Shown here: piece after piece, positions 57,324-64,000 of the stretch
Layout: each line of letters opens with the position of its first letter
How positions within the stretch are numbered: position 1 is the stretch's first letter
NCBI RefSeq assembly: GCF_947495665.1
Contig: NZ_CANLZV010000017.1
Span: forward strand, 36,834 to 100,833
Length of the DNA: 64,000 nucleotides
Source of the DNA: an uncultured Sunxiuqinia sp.
GTDB taxonomy: Bacteria; Bacteroidota; Bacteroidia; Bacteroidales; Prolixibacteraceae
Reading direction: 5' to 3'
Made by a program: the position numbers and the translations under genes
Notes under the pieces: generated by a model
Database searches by the model: none
The model's input: the letters and a program-made list of their open reading frames with translations, nothing else
What the model was told of the DNA's origin: nothing

Positions 57324-58133
57324 ATGATCAGATATTTATTCCTCTTTCTGTTGGTGCTGACTCTGCACACAACTCATGCGCAAGAACAGCTCAACCAAAC
57401 AGATCAAGACGGCCTAAAACAAGGATTCTGGCAAAAGAAACAAGCCAATGGCAACCTGGCCTACGAGGGGCATTTTGTCAACGATAAGCCTGTTGGTGAA
57501 TTCAAACGCTATCATACCAACGGGCTTCTAAAGGCGCGGCTGGTTTATGAGCAAGGCACGGATACCATTCCGGCTGAACTGTTTGACACCCGTGGAAAAT
57601 TAATGGCCAAAGGCCGGTACCTGAATCAACAGAAAACCGGCTTATGGCTTTTCTTTCAACAAGGTCAGCTGGTTTCAGAAGAGCAGTTTGAGCAAAATCG
57701 CAAGCAAGGCATCTCAAAAACCTACTATCCCAGCGGAGAGCTGTTTGAAGAAATCAATTGGAAAGATGATGTCAAAAATGGCATCTACCGCGCTTACTTC
57801 AAAAACGGCAAACCCTATATGGAATGTATGATGAAGGATGGAACACGCGACGGAGCCTGTCAGGTTTATTTCGAAAACGGCCAGCTGGAGCTCGATGCCT
57901 TCTATGTGAAAGGCCTGCGCCACGGCCAATGGAACTATTCGAATCCGGATGGAATTTTTTCGCACAGCCTACACTACGACATGGGCAGCTTAACCAATCC
58001 GCAGGTTCTGGACAGCATCCAGCAAATTCAGTTTCAGGAACTGGAACAAAACAAAGATAAACTGTTCGATCCGGAGAAGTTCATGGATGATCCCTTGCAA
58101 TACATGATCAAAAACAAGATGCTTCGCCAATAA
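57324..58133 (+). CDS. MORN-repeat (YwqK-type) protein, secreted
   Basis: A 269-residue exported protein with a signal peptide (MIRYLFLFLLVLTLHTTHAQ). Six to eight short repeats of the MORN/YwqK kind follow: G-x-W-x-x-Y/x-x-x-G-x-L units such as GFWQKKQANGNLAYEGHFV, GEFKRYHTNGLLKARLVYE and GACQVYFENGQLELDAFYV. Such repeats form a beta-solenoid; YwqK is named as an antitoxin, but most Bacteroidota members have no known toxin. No toxin gene is adjacent. The start at 57324 is chosen over a TTG at 57300 for its signal peptide. xseA follows by 57 bases. Confidence 0.85.
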   Translation: MIRYLFLFLLVLTLHTTHAQEQLNQTDQDGLKQGFWQKKQANGNLAYEGHFVNDKPVGEFKRYHTNGLLKARLVYEQGTDTIPAELFDTRGKLMAKGRYLNQQKTGLWLFFQQGQLVSEEQFEQNRKQGISKTYYPSGELFEEINWKDDVKNGIYRAYFKNGKPYMECMMKDGTRDGACQVYFENGQLELDAFYVKGLRHGQWNYSNPDGIFSHSLHYDMGSLTNPQVLDSIQQIQFQELEQNKDKLFDPEKFMDDPLQYMIKNKMLRQ

Positions 58134-58190
58134 AACCGGCAAGTACAAAAGACTTAAAAACGAGGACAAGCGCACCGTAAATCAAACAAG

Positions 58191-59630
58191 ATGGAAATCT
58201 CGCAACTTTCACTATCGGAACTGACCAAGCAGATCAAAGCACAGCTGGACGATGCTTTTCCGGGCATGCTGTGGATCAAAGCCGAAATCAGTGAGCTGAA
58301 CAGCAACCGGACCGGCCATTGCTACCTGGAGCTGGTGGAAATTGACGAAGCCACCAAAGAGGTCGTTGCCCGCTGCCGTGCTACAATCTGGAGCTACTCG
58401 TTCCGCATGTTGAAACCCTATTTTGAAACCACCACCGGACAAGCGTTTTCCGAAGGTCTGAAAGTGCTGGTGCAGGCCAAAGTTGAATATCATCCGGTTT
58501 ACGGGCTGAGCCTCAACATCCGGGATATTGACCCCAGCTATACCATGGGCGACATGGCACGCAAGCGCCGTGAGATTATTCTGCAACTGGAAGCCGACGG
58601 AGTACTCGATATGAACAAGGAACTGCCCCTTCCACTCGTTCCGCAACGGGTGGCCATCATTTCGTCGCCCACCGCAGCAGGCTTGCAGGATTTTCAGAAC
58701 CAGCTGCTCAACAACGAGTACGACATCCGTTTTTACACCAAGCTGTTTCCGGCTATCATGCAAGGGAAAGAGGCAGCCACCTCCATCATGCAGGCACTGG
58801 AGCAGGTTTTTCACTACGAAGATTTTTTTGATGTGGTGGTCATCATACGAGGGGGAGGCGCCCAGGTTGACCTGGCCAGTTTCGATCATTATGAATTGGC
58901 CTATCACATCACCCAGCTGCCCATTCCGGTGCTTACCGGCATTGGACACGACAAGGATGAAACTGCCGTGGACCTGGTGGCACACACCAAACTGAAAACC
59001 CCCACCGCGGTGGCCGAATTCCTGATTAGTGGTGCGGCAACTTTTGAGCAACTTCTGGATGAACGAAAAGAGCAGTTTGTGGAAGAAGTTGAAAAGCGCT
59101 TACAGACCGAAAAAGAATACCTGCAACGCGTACTTCAGAACTTTAAGCAAGATGTTCGGGAGCTGGTGCGCGAAGAAAGCAAGTATTTCGAACTGACCAG
59201 CCTGAAACTGGAGCGAGCCGTTCCGGCCTTTCTGTCAAGCAAAAAACAAGCGCTGAAACAACACCGCTACCAAATAGAAAAGCTGGGCACCAGCCAACTG
59301 AGCGAGCAAAAACATCAGCTGGATCGCAAACTGGACAACCTGCATTTTTTCATGCAACGTCAGTTTCGCATCAAGCGCAACCTGCTGAACCAGTCACAGC
59401 AGGAACTGAAAATCAGGCTTCACAACAGTCTGAAAGTTCAGCACAATAAACTGCGTCATTTTGAAGGACAAATGCGACTGGTTGATCCGGAGAAGGTGCT
59501 AAAACGAGGCTACAGCCTCACCTACCAAAATGGCCAGTTAATTAAGTCGGTTGGGCAACTGAAGCCGGATGACGAGCTGGTAACCCAGCTGGCTGACGGA
59601 AAAGTAAGAAGTAAATTGATCAAAAAATAA
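58191..59630 (+). CDS. xseA: Exonuclease VII large subunit
   Basis: A 479-residue catalytic subunit of exonuclease VII, which degrades single-stranded DNA from both ends. The N-terminal OB domain contains LWIKAEISELNSNRTGHCYLELVE. The catalytic core has RVAIISSPTAAGLQDF, DVVVIIRGGGAQVDLASFDHYELA and TGIGHDKDETAVDLVAHTKLKTPTAVAEFL. The long central coiled coil (~290-420) and the C-terminal KVLKRGYSLTYQNGQ are typical. xseB starts 11 bases downstream, so both subunits are made together. Confidence 0.97.
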   Translation: MEISQLSLSELTKQIKAQLDDAFPGMLWIKAEISELNSNRTGHCYLELVEIDEATKEVVARCRATIWSYSFRMLKPYFETTTGQAFSEGLKVLVQAKVEYHPVYGLSLNIRDIDPSYTMGDMARKRREIILQLEADGVLDMNKELPLPLVPQRVAIISSPTAAGLQDFQNQLLNNEYDIRFYTKLFPAIMQGKEAATSIMQALEQVFHYEDFFDVVVIIRGGGAQVDLASFDHYELAYHITQLPIPVLTGIGHDKDETAVDLVAHTKLKTPTAVAEFLISGAATFEQLLDERKEQFVEEVEKRLQTEKEYLQRVLQNFKQDVRELVREESKYFELTSLKLERAVPAFLSSKKQALKQHRYQIEKLGTSQLSEQKHQLDRKLDNLHFFMQRQFRIKRNLLNQSQQELKIRLHNSLKVQHNKLRHFEGQMRLVDPEKVLKRGYSLTYQNGQLIKSVGQLKPDDELVTQLADGKVRSKLIKK

Positions 59631-59641
59631 ACAAACAGATA

Positions 59642-59842
59642 ATGGCAACAAAGAAACCAAGCTACCAGGAAGCAGTCAATGAGATTGATGAAATTCTGGC
59701 AAAAATTGAAAACGAAGAGTTGGACGTTGATCAGCTGTCGACCCAGGTCAAACGGGTTTCAAGTCTGATTAAACTGTGCAAAGACAAATTGCACAAAACC
59801 GAAGAGGAAGTAGAGAACATTCTGAAAGAAATGGAAGATTAA
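59642..59842 (+). CDS. xseB: Exonuclease VII small subunit
   Basis: A 66-residue subunit that coats the coiled coil of XseA. The sequence is normal for the family: SYQEAVNEIDEILAKIENEELDVDQLSTQVKRVSSLIKLCKDKLHKTEEEVENIL. It is in an operon with xseA, 11 bases apart. A terminator begins 4 bases after its stop. Confidence 0.95.
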   Translation: MATKKPSYQEAVNEIDEILAKIENEELDVDQLSTQVKRVSSLIKLCKDKLHKTEEEVENILKEMED

Positions 59843-59845
59843 AAG

Positions 59846-59884
59846 AAAGCGCGTTTAGACCGAAGTTTAAACGCGCTTTTTTTC
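59846..59884. terminator. Terminator after xseB
   Basis: Twelve-base stem AAAGCGCGTTTA (59846-59857) pairs with TAAACGCGCTTT (59868-59879), followed by TTTTTT. It can also serve the convergent sialidase gene. Confidence 0.92.
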
Positions 59885-59896
59885 TGCCCTTAACGC

Positions 59897-61075
59897 TTAG
59901 GGCAAATGCTCACCAAGTAAAACACCGGGCTCGAAAAGCTCTTCCGGAGCAAAAGAAATAAAGACCATTTTTTCGTACGGATGGTGCTCTCCGGCCTCGA
60001 AAAACAGACCAATACGACCACCCGGCAAAGCTGCCAGACACGAATAGGCCGAAGGCCCCGCATAAACCAATTTTGAATTAGACCAGCTTTTTGCCTCGTC
60101 AAAACTACACCGAACAGTCATGTGCGTGCGGCCAACCGGAACAGCCGGATTGGAAAAAAGCAGGGGACGCTCCGCATGCCCTTCCAGCCGGATAATGCTT
60201 CCCTGGCAAACCGATTCCACCAACTGAGGTGCAGGTTCCGGCTCCGACCAACTCTCGCCACCATCCCGACTGAAAGACACCGCACGACAAGCTTTGCCCT
60301 GATACGAACGCATATTCATCATCAGGCTTCCATCAGCCAGCTCAACCACTTGGCTCTCGTTCACTTTCGGACTGATCAGCTCACTCATTCGCCAGCTTTG
60401 ACCGCCATCATCACTCAGCAGCACATGCGCACCATAGCCATAAGCGCCTTTAACTGCCTCGCTCTCCTGCTCCACCGTATAGCTGTTGTTGCAGGGAATA
60501 ACCAGCCGGTTTTTGTAGGGCTCCGCTTGCAGCTGAATCCCCACTCCCGGTCCGGTGGCATACCAGCCCCAGTCGGGTACTTTGCCGCTTTCAGCCAGCG
60601 AAACAGGCTCCGACCAGCTCAGGCCATCATCATCCGAATAGCAGAAATAAGGAATTCGCGTATCCTGGCTTTGCTTGCGGATAATAGCGTCTTCCGAATC
60701 GCTGCCCAGGTTCCAGGTCATAAACAGATAAATACGCCCGCTGGTCTGATCAACTACCGGACACGGGTTGCCGCAGGTATTGGGGCCATCGTCCCACACC
60801 ACCTGCTGCTCGTCCCAGCTGCGCCCTTGGTCAGTTGAGCGGCGCAATAAGATGTCAATATCGCCCGAATCTCCGCTTTCGCGTCCCTCGGCAAAGGCCA
60901 GTAGCGTTTGTTTCGTACTGACCACCAGCGCAGGAATGCGGTAGTTGTTGTGACTGCTGTCGGCCTGGCTCCATAAAACCTGAGCCTGCACCGGTTCCGG
61001 CGTTTCCAGTTGCTGACAGGAACTCCAGAAAAAGAAAACGCCAAGCAATAGCATCGTATCATTCACAATTCGCAT
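59897..61075 (-). CDS. Sialidase (GH33-like) lipoprotein
   Basis: A 392-residue lipoprotein whose signal peptide (LLLGVFFFWSSC) ends in a lipobox with Cys20. The six-bladed propeller of exo-alpha-sialidases is marked by YRIPALV (arginine-triad 'RIP') and four Asp boxes: STDQGRSW, SDDDGLSW, SDDGGQSW and SRDGGESW. It should release terminal sialic acids from glycoproteins or glycolipids at the cell surface. No nan operon for sialic acid use is nearby. It is convergent with xseB. Confidence 0.88.
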   Translation of the reverse strand: MRIVNDTMLLLGVFFFWSSCQQLETPEPVQAQVLWSQADSSHNNYRIPALVVSTKQTLLAFAEGRESGDSGDIDILLRRSTDQGRSWDEQQVVWDDGPNTCGNPCPVVDQTSGRIYLFMTWNLGSDSEDAIIRKQSQDTRIPYFCYSDDDGLSWSEPVSLAESGKVPDWGWYATGPGVGIQLQAEPYKNRLVIPCNNSYTVEQESEAVKGAYGYGAHVLLSDDGGQSWRMSELISPKVNESQVVELADGSLMMNMRSYQGKACRAVSFSRDGGESWSEPEPAPQLVESVCQGSIIRLEGHAERPLLFSNPAVPVGRTHMTVRCSFDEAKSWSNSKLVYAGPSAYSCLAALPGGRIGLFFEAGEHHPYEKMVFISFAPEELFEPGVLLGEHLP

Positions 61076-61138
61076 AGTCTCAATTTTTCAGTTTGATTAT
61101 CCTGTATCAGCATAAAGGAAATCGCATCAATTATTTCC

Positions 61139-61663
61139 TTACTCCAATCTTTTTAAGGCTAGTTTCCTGATTTCAGCATCCTCGTCATTGAGGGCTACTG
61201 ATTTTAAAGTGGATTGAATCGTTACTTTATCAACGGCTGACTTTCGAACCTCCCGGTCCCTGTCATTCAATGCCACGTCTGAGAGCGTGGACTGTAGCGT
61301 CAACTTACGAACTGCCAACGCTCTCACTTCTGCGTCCTTATCATTTAATGCCACCGAGGATAGTGTCGACTGGAGGCTCAGTTTTTCAACCGCCAGTTTT
61401 CGAACTTCGCTGTCTGTATCATTCATTGCAACCGCAGAGAGCGAAGACTGAAGCGTCAACCTTCTAACGGCCATTTTTCTCACCTCTGCGTCCTTGTCAT
61501 TTAAAGCAACTGACGATAGTGTTGACTGACTTTGAAAGTCTTCTGATTTAAAGAGGCTGTTACGCTCAATCGTTATCGTTTGGCTGGTGACTTTTTCCTG
61601 TTTTACAGCCGAACAAGCCGTCAGGATTAAAATAAGCAGTAGAAGTTGAATTGTTCTTTTCAT
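61139..61663 (-). CDS. Lipoprotein of five 26-residue HEAT-like repeats
   Basis: A 174-residue lipoprotein with lipobox LTAC (Cys17). After a 46-residue N-terminal part it consists of five near-identical 26-residue units (from residue 47), with core VALNDKDAEVRKLAV and end RKLTLQ. Each unit looks like a two-helix HEAT-type repeat (D-x-D-x-E-V-R-x-x-A-V). HEAT repeats are usually 30-40 residues, so these are short. The encoding DNA is a ~78-base tandem repeat, which can change copy number by slippage or recombination. Function unknown; a binding scaffold on an envelope membrane is the simplest guess. Confidence 0.85.
   Translation of the reverse strand: MKRTIQLLLLILILTACSAVKQEKVTSQTITIERNSLFKSEDFQSQSTLSSVALNDKDAEVRKMAVRRLTLQSSLSAVAMNDTDSEVRKLAVEKLSLQSTLSSVALNDKDAEVRALAVRKLTLQSTLSDVALNDRDREVRKSAVDKVTIQSTLKSVALNDEDAEIRKLALKRLE
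61285..61525 (-). repeat. 78-base tandem repeats in the HEAT-like lipoprotein gene
   Basis: In-frame tandem units of 78 bases encode the 26-residue repeats; GTCATTTAATGCCAC-type and similar segments recur on the plus strand every 78 bases. The full array spans about 61142-61525. Confidence 0.75.
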
Positions 61664-61792
61664 CGTTTTAGTTTGGTCGTTTATTGGTATTTAGTTCGAG
61701 TTTTTTAATTGTTTGTTAAGTCAGCTCCGGTTCAGAAATCTGCGACTGGTGTACCACCGCCCCACTCTATTCGACGCACCGGGCAAGCCATT

Positions 61793-62548
61793 TTAAGGTT
61801 TGGCAATGTAAACGGTAAACGCTTTTATTCCATTTTCTGGCAAATTCCAGATTCTTCTGTAATCCACTTTGTCATTCTCATTGACACGTCCATCGCCATC
61901 GGCATCCATAAATTTCAGGTCGCCAATCGCCGATGGTTGAGGTTGCACGGCATAATTGTCAATATCTTCTTGATTTTGAAAGACCCCGTTTACAATATAT
62001 CCATCAATTAAGTTAACAGCCTCATCCTTTTGGGCTAAGTACCAATACTCCATTTCGCCATGACCATATAAAAAAGCTTCTCCATTGTCATCGGTTGTGA
62101 GCACCTCAAGCAATTCTTTCTCTCCGGATTCATCCTGAAAGATGGAGATTTTTGCATTCGATACCAATTCCGGAACCGGGTTTTCAATAGACCAGTTGGT
62201 GCAATCATAAACCGTAAACTTGACAATGGGAAGCCAAACAGAAACCGTATAATAATTGACATTTTCCCCGTCTTCGGAAGTAACCGTATAATCCACAGGC
62301 TGGGTAAAATCGGTCATAGCCTTGGACGGAGGATAGACTACGGCCCCTTCCGACAGCTCGATCGTTGGCATCAGTTTTTCCAACTCCACCGATGCCGGTG
62401 CTTTAATAACGCCTTCACGATCCTCAAAGCTTACTTCTCCAAAGTCAAACCGCATGCTTACAATTGAAGCCTCCGTATTTTTTACCTCCTCCTTTTGGCA
62501 TCCAACATGCAGCACGAACAATAAGGCCATTAGAATTCTGATTTTCAT
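61793..62548 (-). CDS. Lipoprotein with DUF5018-like and dockerin-like segments
   Basis: A 251-residue lipoprotein with lipobox HVGC (Cys17). Residues ~25-105 resemble the DUF5018/cadherin-like beta domains of Bacteroidota surface proteins (SMRFDFGEV...VDYTVTSEDGENVNYYTVSV). The middle has a beta-rich KISIFQDESGEKELLEVLTTDDNGEAFLY region. The C-terminal part has FMDADGDGRVNENDKVDYRR, a calcium-binding loop like one half of a dockerin repeat. No second dockerin repeat is present. It is probably exposed on the outer membrane with an unknown partner or substrate. Confidence 0.75.
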   Translation of the reverse strand: MKIRILMALLFVLHVGCQKEEVKNTEASIVSMRFDFGEVSFEDREGVIKAPASVELEKLMPTIELSEGAVVYPPSKAMTDFTQPVDYTVTSEDGENVNYYTVSVWLPIVKFTVYDCTNWSIENPVPELVSNAKISIFQDESGEKELLEVLTTDDNGEAFLYGHGEMEYWYLAQKDEAVNLIDGYIVNGVFQNQEDIDNYAVQPQPSAIGDLKFMDADGDGRVNENDKVDYRRIWNLPENGIKAFTVYIAKP

Positions 62549-62575
62549 TACGTTTCGATTTTAGTTAATGGTCAC

Positions 62576-62685
62576 TTGTAAGTTGTCGTTGCGGATTTCG
62601 GAGCTCGCTCCTGTCCGGCAGGACGGAACGATGTTGCGAGAATCCAGCGAACGACACCGCACCAACCCCGCAATGCAATTTACAA
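62576..62685. repeat. Imperfect palindrome with nested hairpins
   Basis: TTGTAAGTTGTCGTTGCGG (from 62576) pairs imperfectly with CCGCAATGCAATTTACAA (ending 62685). Nested inside are CTCGC/GCGAG (62604-62608 with 62636-62640) and TCCTG/CAGGA (62609-62613 with 62619-62623). It looks like a foldable attachment or MITE-like element beside the AbiTii-like gene. Confidence 0.6.
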
Positions 62686-62688
62686 TTT

Positions 62689-62701
62689 GTTGTGTGTTGG
62701 C
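62689..62701 (+). repeat. Left inverted repeat of the AbiTii-like gene
   Basis: GTTGTGTGTTGGC, 7 bases before the 3' end of the gene. It matches the right copy (GTTGTGTGTAAGC on the minus strand) at 11 of 13 positions. Confidence 0.55.
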
Positions 62702-62708
62702 TTTTCAT

Positions 62709-63884
62709 TTAATCAATAGTCATATTTTCAAGTAATTTTTTTATTGTTTTTTCACCAACCCCTGGTATTTGAGCTATCAACTTTTTAGTAAGCTTTCCCT
62801 CTTTTACTCTGCACTTTATAATTTCTTTTGCAATTTTGCGAGAAACTTCTCCAAATGCCTCAATTTCATCCATAGAAGCCTCATTTAGATTTGGTTTAGT
62901 GTCATATTGCTGCTTGTTTAAGTACCCCAATAAGTCAGCGCAAGCCATGTAAATATGGAAAACGGTTTTAACAGCTTCAGTACGATTTATTTTAGTATGG
63001 ACTCCTTTGTTAGTTATTTTAAAACTGCTTTGTATATAGCTACCTAGTAAGTCAACATGTCTTTTCGCTAGTTCCTTATTTGATTGGCTTTTAATAGATT
63101 TATCCATAAAAGCCCAAATTCTATTAATGTAATTTTCTTTGTTAAGTTTTCTTCCTTGAATAAGTTCATTTGATGGTGGAAACAAATTATCCGCGAGCTT
63201 TTCTAAAAAGCGTCTGCATGTGGTAAGAGCCTGCGACCACTCCTCTTCACTGTCAGATGAAACAGCTTTAAATGCAAGCATTAACATTTCCGCAAGCTCC
63301 GGGTCAAGTTCAAATAAAACATCTTCAACTTTATTTTTTAAGAACTCAAAATTTGTTTGAGGCAAACTTTCAAATGCGTATTTGGAGTGCAGGGCACTTG
63401 CCTTTTTGAAAGTCAGTGATTTTACAATTGTTAGGGTGTTTAATAAGTTTGATTGATAATATGTTCCGTCGTTGCCTTTCTTAAATTTTGTTATATCTGC
63501 ATATCTTTCTTCAACAAAACCAATATTCTTGAAACCGCCTCCCGATTCATTTATTTTAGCAGAAAGTTCATCTCCCTCTATAATTTTACCAAGTTCAATT
63601 CCCAATTTATTTAACTCGTCATCAAGTGTTTTAAGTTTCTTTTCATTTGCTTTAGTTTTATTCTCTTGGTTTGCTAAATAAGTATTTAGCCAATTTGTTA
63701 GAGGCAATGTGTAGGTTGTATTACCAAGCTGAATCTCAGTCCATAATAAAGTTGCTTTTTCATTAAGTAGTTTTGATGCTCGATTTAATTTATTGACACT
63801 ACTTATTAATGAAATCTTGGGATTATCTATGTCGGTCAGAATTTCTTCTATTAATTCAATTCCTTTTTCTTTTTTTGATATCAT
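62709..63884 (-). CDS. AbiTii-like protein with C-terminal helix-hairpin-helix
   Basis: A 391-residue, all-helical cytoplasmic protein. The N-terminal ~60 residues (IELIEEILTDIDNPKISLISSVNKLNRASKLL) resemble the AbiTii abortive-infection domain. The middle (SEEEWSQALTTCRRFLEKLADNLFPPSN...INRIWAF) is the helical region that often follows AbiTii and is possibly HEPN-like. The C-terminal ~59 residues carry a helix-hairpin-helix DNA-binding motif (LIAQIPGVGEKTIKKLLE). The gene is visibly more AT-rich than its neighbours and flanked by 13-base inverted repeats and a palindrome, consistent with recent transfer. A phage-defence role is inference from the domain name and context. Confidence 0.7.
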   Translation of the reverse strand: MISKKEKGIELIEEILTDIDNPKISLISSVNKLNRASKLLNEKATLLWTEIQLGNTTYTLPLTNWLNTYLANQENKTKANEKKLKTLDDELNKLGIELGKIIEGDELSAKINESGGGFKNIGFVEERYADITKFKKGNDGTYYQSNLLNTLTIVKSLTFKKASALHSKYAFESLPQTNFEFLKNKVEDVLFELDPELAEMLMLAFKAVSSDSEEEWSQALTTCRRFLEKLADNLFPPSNELIQGRKLNKENYINRIWAFMDKSIKSQSNKELAKRHVDLLGSYIQSSFKITNKGVHTKINRTEAVKTVFHIYMACADLLGYLNKQQYDTKPNLNEASMDEIEAFGEVSRKIAKEIIKCRVKEGKLTKKLIAQIPGVGEKTIKKLLENMTID

Positions 63885-63913
63885 AGTTTAATCTAAGTGT
63901 TTAGTCGTTTTAA

Positions 63914-63926
63914 GCTTACACACAAC
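63914..63926 (-). repeat. Right inverted repeat of the AbiTii-like gene
   Basis: On the minus strand GTTGTGTGTAAGC, about 30 bases before the gene's start; it pairs with the left copy at 62689-62701. Confidence 0.55.
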
Positions 63927-64000
63927 GTTCTAGTATTTTATCCATCGTTCTGGCATGCTGTTAAATTAGTAATAATAATTGATATTGTTATTTTGCTATT

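Noticed and set aside
57324..58133. Toxin-antitoxin pair including the YwqK-like protein
   Set aside because: No toxin gene is adjacent, and the protein carries an export signal, which does not suit a cytoplasmic antitoxin.
62560..63926. A canonical integron attC array around the AbiTii-like gene
   Set aside because: The core bases do not fit RYYYAAC/GTTRRRY exactly, only one unit is seen, and no integrase gene is in the window; kept as a hypothesis only.
1..64000. CRISPR array, rRNA genes or insertion sequences with transposase
   Set aside because: No regularly spaced repeat-spacer array, rRNA-like segment or transposase frame was found on either strand.

Overview
The window looks like chromosomal DNA from a member of the Bacteroidota, probably a Marinilabiliales/Prolixibacteraceae-type bacterium. 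This rests on several things seen together. The start sites are preceded by TAnnTTTG-type promoters. There are phylum-typical families (DUF5686, DUF4783, DUF5522, CarboxypepD_reg-like proteins, a GxxExxY protein, a fused OtsA-OtsB, a RibBA fusion, LL-diaminopimelate aminotransferase). Secreted glycan-degrading lipoproteins are also present. The species cannot be named from sequence alone. Most of the window is ordinary, densely packed core genome. The accessory material lies at the two ends (about 0.8-1.5 kb and 61-64 kb).

Layout. 1-8.8 kb, minus strand: a penicillin-binding protein 1C cut by the window edge, a GxxExxY nuclease-fold gene with short direct and inverted repeats, a thioester-containing alpha-2-macroglobulin lipoprotein, and the YifB/ComM ATPase. 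8.9-14.8 kb, plus: a voltage-sensor potassium channel with a zinc ribbon, mutL, two rhomboid proteases, arfB and a YiiX-like hydrolase. 14.9-19 kb, minus: a 1217-residue membrane histidine kinase behind rlmH. 19.2-23.3 kb, plus: DUF4783, BrkB/YihY, AIM24-like and PNGase F-like genes. 23.4-32.5 kb, minus: era-der, an ECF sigma factor/membrane protein/DUF5686 operon, an Rlu pseudouridine synthase, a CarboxypepD_reg protein and dapL. 33-43.2 kb, mostly plus: a GH2 enzyme, tRNA-Met (minus), a START-like protein, LptG, two glycosyltransferases, ribBA, DUF5522 and fmt. 43.3-49.2 kb: a LysM glucosaminidase, cdd, an RluA-type synthase, panB, an outer-membrane beta-barrel candidate and a DUF5009 acyltransferase. 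49.4-57.3 kb: dnaK, oxyR/dps (divergent) and GH15/otsAB (divergent). 57.3-59.8 kb: a MORN-like protein and xseAB. 59.9-63.9 kb, minus: a sialidase lipoprotein, a lipoprotein of five 26-residue HEAT-like repeats, a dockerin-like lipoprotein, and an AT-rich AbiTii-like/HhH gene flanked by inverted repeats.

Working together: PBP1C and alpha-2-macroglobulin form a known periplasmic defence/repair pairing. OxyR-Dps with OtsAB, GH15 and DnaK make a stress-response block. The sialidase, PNGase F-like and GH2 enzymes suggest use of host-type or mucin-type glycoproteins. The strongest leads for something new are: (1) the AT-rich AbiTii-like/HhH gene with matched GTTGTGTGT inverted ends and a nested hairpin; (2) the GxxExxY module and its repeats, which split the usual A2M-pbpC pair and reach into the pbpC coding sequence; (3) a sigma-54-like promoter with upstream TGTCA boxes before dnaK; (4) the 26-residue repeat lipoprotein. 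None is proven by sequence alone.
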